From Mycobacterium sp. WUMAC-067 (GTDB lineage Bacteria > Actinomycetota > Actinomycetes > Mycobacteriales > Mycobacteriaceae), in assembly GCF_020217485.1 (NCBI RefSeq), contig NZ_JAEKMI010000003.1, forward strand, positions 62,001-126,000: DNA of 64,000 nucleotides, written 5' to 3'. Below the pieces are notes generated by a model. The model ran no database searches and was not told where the DNA came from. It saw only the letters and a program-made list of their open reading frames with translations. Shown in pieces: positions 60,714-64,000 of the stretch. The position numbers and the translations under genes were made by a program. Numbering within the stretch: position 1 is the stretch's first letter; each line of letters begins with the position of its first letter.

Positions 60714-61448
60714 GTGGTCACAATCTCAGGCAGGGCGGTGCTGATCACCGGGGGCAATCGAGGCATCGGCAGCGCGCTCGTCACCGAGGCCTTGCACCGT
60801 GGGGCGCGACGGGTGTATGTCGGCACCCGGAAGGCGTTGGCCGACAACGACGATTCCCGCGTGACACCGCTGGCCCTGGACATCACCGACCCCGCGCAGA
60901 TTCGACGCGCCGTGGAAGGGGTCGACTCCCTCGATGTCCTGATCAACAATGCCGGCCTGGCGGTTTACGACGACCTCAGCGCCGCCTCCGCACTCCGAAC
61001 GCATCTCGCGGTGAATCTGCTCGGAACGTACGACGTGATTCAGGCTTTCCTGCCGATGTTGACCCGATCCGCGGGATCGATCGTCAACAATCTGTCGGTG
61101 AACGCCCTGGCGCCGCTGCCGCTGATCCCGGCCTACTCGATCTCCAAGGATGCCGCGTTCTCCCTCACGCAATCGCTGCGTGTCATCTTGGCCGGGCGGG
61201 GCGTGCGGGTTCATGCGGTGCTGACCGGACCCGTCGACACCGACATGACCCGAGGCCTCGACATCCCCAAGGCCTCAACGCAATCCGTGGCGCAAGGCAT
61301 CTTCGACGGGCTGGAGAACGGCGACGACGAGATCTTTCCCGACCCGATGTCACGTTCGTTGGCACAAAGCTGGCAGGGGGGCGTCGCCAAGCAGCTCGAG
61401 CAGCAGTACGCGGCGCTGCTCGCACACGAAGATCCGGTCAGATCCTGA
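60714..61448 (+). CDS. Short-chain dehydrogenase divergent from the cluster
   Basis: This 244-aa SDR has TGGNRGIG (12-19), NNAG (78-81) and catalytic Tyr141 and Lys145. GTG 60714 is fixed by AAAGGAG at 60701-60707. The frame open further upstream is antisense to the CoA-transferase. Its divergent position suggests shared control with the cluster. Substrate unknown. Confidence 0.87.
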   Translation: MVTISGRAVLITGGNRGIGSALVTEALHRGARRVYVGTRKALADNDDSRVTPLALDITDPAQIRRAVEGVDSLDVLINNAGLAVYDDLSAASALRTHLAVNLLGTYDVIQAFLPMLTRSAGSIVNNLSVNALAPLPLIPAYSISKDAAFSLTQSLRVILAGRGVRVHAVLTGPVDTDMTRGLDIPKASTQSVAQGIFDGLENGDDEIFPDPMSRSLAQSWQGGVAKQLEQQYAALLAHEDPVRS

Positions 61449-61567
61449 CTCTCACCCGGTCGACTCCCATCGGGCGCATACGCTAACCGGGGCTGTCGCA
61501 GCGAAGCCGGTGTGCACCACAATGGCCTACGCGGGAGTACACGATTCGTTGCAACCGGGAGGAACAG

Positions 61568-62251
61568 ATGACTCTGGTGGCCGGGCGCGGTCCGCTCAGC
61601 AGCGATCCGGCGGGGCGCTTCTCGCCGGCGATACCGGACGGGCCTGAAGGGATCGTGTACGTCGAGCCGCATCCGCGGCGCGTCCAGGCGGTCAAGGACG
61701 GGCGGCTGGTGATCGACACCGAGCGGGCGCTGCTGGTGCACCGGCGGGGGCGCCCACTGGGCTACGTCTTCGCGGCCGACGAGGTCGGTGACCTGCCGAG
61801 TGAGCCGGAGCCGGAGGCACCGGGCTTCGTTCAGGTTCCCTGGGACGCGGTCGACGCGTGGTTCGAGGAGGGGCGCAAACTCGTCCACTACCCGCCCAAT
61901 CCCTATCACCGCGTGGACTGCCGTGCGACGCAACGACGCCTGCGCGTCCGCGTCGGCGCGACCACGCTGGTCGACACGGACGACACGATGATCCTCTTCG
62001 AGACCGCGCTCGAGCCGAGGTTGTATGTCGACCCCGCACACGTGCGGACGGATCTGCTGCGGCAATCCGAGACGTCGAGTTACTGCAACTACAAAGGCTT
62101 TGCGACGTATTGGTCGTTCGTCTCGGGCGAGAATGTCGTCGAGGACGTCGCCTGGTGTTATCCGGACCCGCCGCCGGAAAGCCTGCCGATCAAGGGATTT
62201 CTCAGCTTCGACCACGCCCGCGCCGACGTGCTGGCCGAGCTCCCGCGGTAG
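61568..62251 (+). CDS. DUF427 protein with two domain copies
   Basis: This 227-aa protein carries two DUF427 units: about 20-105 (VKDGRLVIDTERALLVHRRG) and about 125-215 (ATTLVDTDDTMILFETALEP, SSYCNYKGFATYWSF). GGGAGGA lies seven bases upstream of ATG 61568. The second unit has the conserved cysteine/tyrosine cluster. DUF427 proteins are widespread in actinobacteria with no known reaction. It is convergent with the acyl-CoA dehydrogenase. Confidence 0.82.
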   Translation: MTLVAGRGPLSSDPAGRFSPAIPDGPEGIVYVEPHPRRVQAVKDGRLVIDTERALLVHRRGRPLGYVFAADEVGDLPSEPEPEAPGFVQVPWDAVDAWFEEGRKLVHYPPNPYHRVDCRATQRRLRVRVGATTLVDTDDTMILFETALEPRLYVDPAHVRTDLLRQSETSSYCNYKGFATYWSFVSGENVVEDVAWCYPDPPPESLPIKGFLSFDHARADVLAELPR

Positions 62252-62263
62252 CCCGCTGGGTCT

Positions 62264-62324
62264 CGCGAGACTGTAACTGGCAACGCGTTCCCCGGGTGCC
62301 ACCGTCGGTGGTTGCAGTCTCGCG
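62264..62324. terminator. Bidirectional hairpin between DUF427 gene and acyl-CoA dehydrogenase
   Basis: CGCGAGACTGTAAC (62264-62277) pairs with GTTGCAGTCTCGCG (62311-62324) over 14 bases with one wobble. Inside, TGGCA (62278-62282) and TGCCA (62297-62301) form a nested stem. It lies between two convergent stops and probably ends both transcripts. Confidence 0.65.
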
Positions 62325-62330
62325 GCACGA

Positions 62331-63506
62331 TCAGCGGCCGTAACTGGGACGCCCGAGCCCCAGCTCGTGCTGGGCGATCATGTTGCGGAACACCTCCATG
62401 GTGCCGCCGTAGATCCCGGCCGGCACGCCGTGCCGGAAGATGAACTCGATGGCACCATTATCGGCGGAACCCGTTGTGTCGGTGGGCAATGCCGATGCGG
62501 TCCCGAGCAAGTCCATCAATTCCTGGGAGACCTCGCGCATGGTCTGGATGAGCCCGACCCGCCCGTACATTCCGGGAGTCGACATGGCCGCCTCGATGCG
62601 GGCCATGGCGCGCCCGAGCCGGTATTTCGTCGCCTCGTCGTCGATCGGGCGCCGTCCGCTCGCGTCGGGTGTGGCCAGGATGGCGGCGACCCCGTCGGCC
62701 GCCTCGGCCATCAGGTGGCCGTGCTCGGAGAGCATCGAAATGTTCTGCAGGCCATGGTCTTCGATATCGGTGATGCCATGCTCGGCGTCGAGGGCGAAGC
62801 GCATCACCGTCCAGCCGGCGTTGACCTCGCCGATCCGGTAGAGGTCGTCGACCCGCACGTCGCTGTAGTACACGATGTTGGTGCGGTCGCCGTCGATGGT
62901 GCGGATGCCCTGGATTTCGATGCCCTGCGAATCCAGCGGCACCAGAAACATGGTCAGGTTCTTGTGTTTCGGGCCCTGCGGGTCGGTGTTGGTGAGCAGG
63001 AAGACGTACTTGGCGTTCTGCGCGTTCGAGGTGAACATCTTGGAGCCGTTGATGATCCACGCGTCACCGTCGCGCACCGCGCGGGTCTTGCAGGTGGCGA
63101 CGTCGGAGCCGCCCTCGGGCTCGGTGTAGCCCAGGCACAGCCGGATCTCACCGGACAGCACGCCCGGCAGCACCGCATCAACGAGTTCGGGTGCGCCGAA
63201 CCGCTGCACCAACCGCGCGACGACCGCCGTGGTGCCCCAGTGGAACCACGGGGCGTGGGCGCGACCGATCTCGAGGTGGAAGATCCGGCGGCGCACCGGA
63301 TTGAAGCCGCCTTCGGACTCCAGCTTCCAGTCGGATGCGAGATAACCCGCTTCGCTCAGCGCCAAATGGACCGGCTCACTGAAGTTCTCACCGGTCTCAC
63401 GATCGCGCCGCCGTACCTCGTCGGTGACGTGTTCGGCGATGAACCCCCGGAACCGATCGTAGAAATCCTGGTCCTCGGGCGAGAGCGCTACGCGGGAGAA
63501 GTCCAT
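62331..63506 (-). CDS. Acyl-CoA dehydrogenase
   Basis: This 391-aa FAD enzyme has an N-terminal helical domain. Residues about 128-165 hold the FAD/substrate-binding middle part (CLGYTEPEGGSDVATCKTRA). The C-terminal helical domain ends with IYGGTMEVFRNMIAQHELGL. ATG 63506 directly abuts the stop of the upstream luciferase-like gene (TGAATG), so the two are cotranscribed. It should introduce a 2,3-double bond in an acyl-CoA, perhaps of a branched or cyclic substrate. Confidence 0.88.
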   Translation of the reverse strand: MDFSRVALSPEDQDFYDRFRGFIAEHVTDEVRRRDRETGENFSEPVHLALSEAGYLASDWKLESEGGFNPVRRRIFHLEIGRAHAPWFHWGTTAVVARLVQRFGAPELVDAVLPGVLSGEIRLCLGYTEPEGGSDVATCKTRAVRDGDAWIINGSKMFTSNAQNAKYVFLLTNTDPQGPKHKNLTMFLVPLDSQGIEIQGIRTIDGDRTNIVYYSDVRVDDLYRIGEVNAGWTVMRFALDAEHGITDIEDHGLQNISMLSEHGHLMAEAADGVAAILATPDASGRRPIDDEATKYRLGRAMARIEAAMSTPGMYGRVGLIQTMREVSQELMDLLGTASALPTDTTGSADNGAIEFIFRHGVPAGIYGGTMEVFRNMIAQHELGLGRPSYGR

Positions 63507-64000
63507 TCAGGCCGCGTCGATCACGAGGGTGCGGAAACGGTCCAGGGTCTCGAGCGCGTGCGTCATGCTGTCGCCGGGCAGGTGCACGCTGACCCAGGTC
63601 ACCCCCAGCTTCGCCAGCTCGTCCAGGCCGTCCAGGTACGCGTCGGCGTTGAACGCGTCGTCGGCGGGACTGCCACCCTCGAAGTTGGTGAACGTGATGT
63701 CGATCGCCGACCAATCCCGGCCCGCCGCATCGCATCTACGCCGCAGGTCCTCGATACCCTCGGTGAGTTTCTGCACCGAGTCGATGGTGGCCGTGCCCGC
63801 GGTCTGCGCCAACTGGGGCGGGGCGGGAAACGGGCACCAGCCGTCGCCGTACTGCGCCACCCGCTGGCGCGATGCGGTGGTGTTGCCGCCGATCCAGATC
63901 GGCGGGTGGGGGCTGCTGACGGGCCGGGGATGCGCGGTGATGCCGCGGGCGCTGAAATGCTTTCCCTCGAAGGAGATGTCGTCTCCGGTCCAGACGGCCC
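63507..64000 (-). CDS. Luciferase-like (LLM) flavin-dependent oxidoreductase, C-terminal part
   Basis: The gene continues beyond the right edge. The visible C-terminal part (about 164 residues) includes PPIWIGGNTTASRQRVAQYG, the usual LLM motif after the barrel core, and ends at a TGA next to the acyl-CoA dehydrogenase start. Members use FMN or F420; in mycobacteria F420 is common, but the N-terminus that would help decide is outside the window. Confidence 0.8.
   Translation of the reverse strand, partial: AVWTGDDISFEGKHFSARGITAHPRPVSSPHPPIWIGGNTTASRQRVAQYGDGWCPFPAPPQLAQTAGTATIDSVQKLTEGIEDLRRRCDAAGRDWSAIDITFTNFEGGSPADDAFNADAYLDGLDELAKLGVTWVSVHLPGDSMTHALETLDRFRTLVIDAA

Noticed and set aside
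51398..64000. Recent horizontal transfer of the catabolic region
   Set aside because: Base and codon usage look like the rest of the window, and there is no integrase, tRNA, transposase or direct repeat at the edges; lineage-specific gain or loss is possible but not shown.

Overview
The window is a 64 kb piece of a slow-growing Mycobacterium chromosome; the M. avium complex is my best guess. Evidence: uniformly GC-rich coding sequence, a complete mce1 operon with yrbE genes and Mce-associated proteins, MmpL11, mycothionein, and a 53-bp MIRU tandem repeat. From 1 to about 51.4 kb the gene order follows, with insertions and one deletion, the M. tuberculosis H37Rv block Rv0206c to Rv0162c, read here in the opposite direction to the H37Rv numbering. 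H37Rv names are homology calls from remembered protein sequences, not database searches.

Layout. 1-7.0 kb: tail of mmpL3, an AI-2E-type permease, a flippase-like membrane protein, a secreted haem-binding protein (Rv0203 type) and mmpL11 with a small HTH partner. 7.0-12.7 kb: omamB/omamA (Mce stabilising factors), zinc metalloprotease zmp1 and a molybdopterin oxidoreductase. 12.7-18.5 kb: TetR regulator with a palindromic operator, an L,D-transpeptidase, an MFS exporter, copper sensor ricR and ilvD. 18.5-25 kb: SPW membrane protein, a nitronate-monooxygenase-like gene absent from this place in H37Rv, an O-methyltransferase, the copper metallothionein gene mymT (51 codons), and the run Rv0183-MIRU-Rv0184-Rv0185-bglS. 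25-33 kb: sigG followed by an alpha/beta hydrolase, a reductase/IclR divergent pair around a perfect palindrome, a pirin, a YhgE-like membrane protein and lprO. 33-48.5 kb (minus strand): mce1 operon fadD5, yrbE1A-B, mce1A-F, mas1A-D, with an extra DUF1275 gene at its 3' end, faced by the GntR repressor gene mce1R. 49.3-51.4 kb: Rv0164, Rv0163 and adhE1 homologues.

From 51.4 kb on, the content no longer follows the H37Rv order I remember. A compact minus-strand run (60.5 down to 51.4 kb) encodes a CoA-transferase, an unknown protein, a NIPSNAP-like protein, a cytochrome P450, a zinc alcohol dehydrogenase, an HpcH/HpaI aldolase, an NTF2-like protein, an SDR, a Baeyer-Villiger-type monooxygenase and an HSL-type esterase. 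Most junctions are ATGA overlaps or gaps of only a few bases. This looks like a catabolic pathway for an unidentified hydroxylatable, ketone-forming substrate. It is flanked by a divergent SDR, a DUF427 protein, an acyl-CoA dehydrogenase and the C-terminal part of a luciferase-like flavin oxidoreductase.

Functional links: two near-identical palindromes (16232-16248, 20337-20357) mark a RicR copper regulon spanning ricR, mymT and perhaps ilvD. Mce1, OmamA/B and FadD5 form a lipid-import group. Rv0203 and MmpL11 form a haem/lipid export-import group. I saw no tRNA, rRNA, CRISPR array, insertion sequence or prophage.
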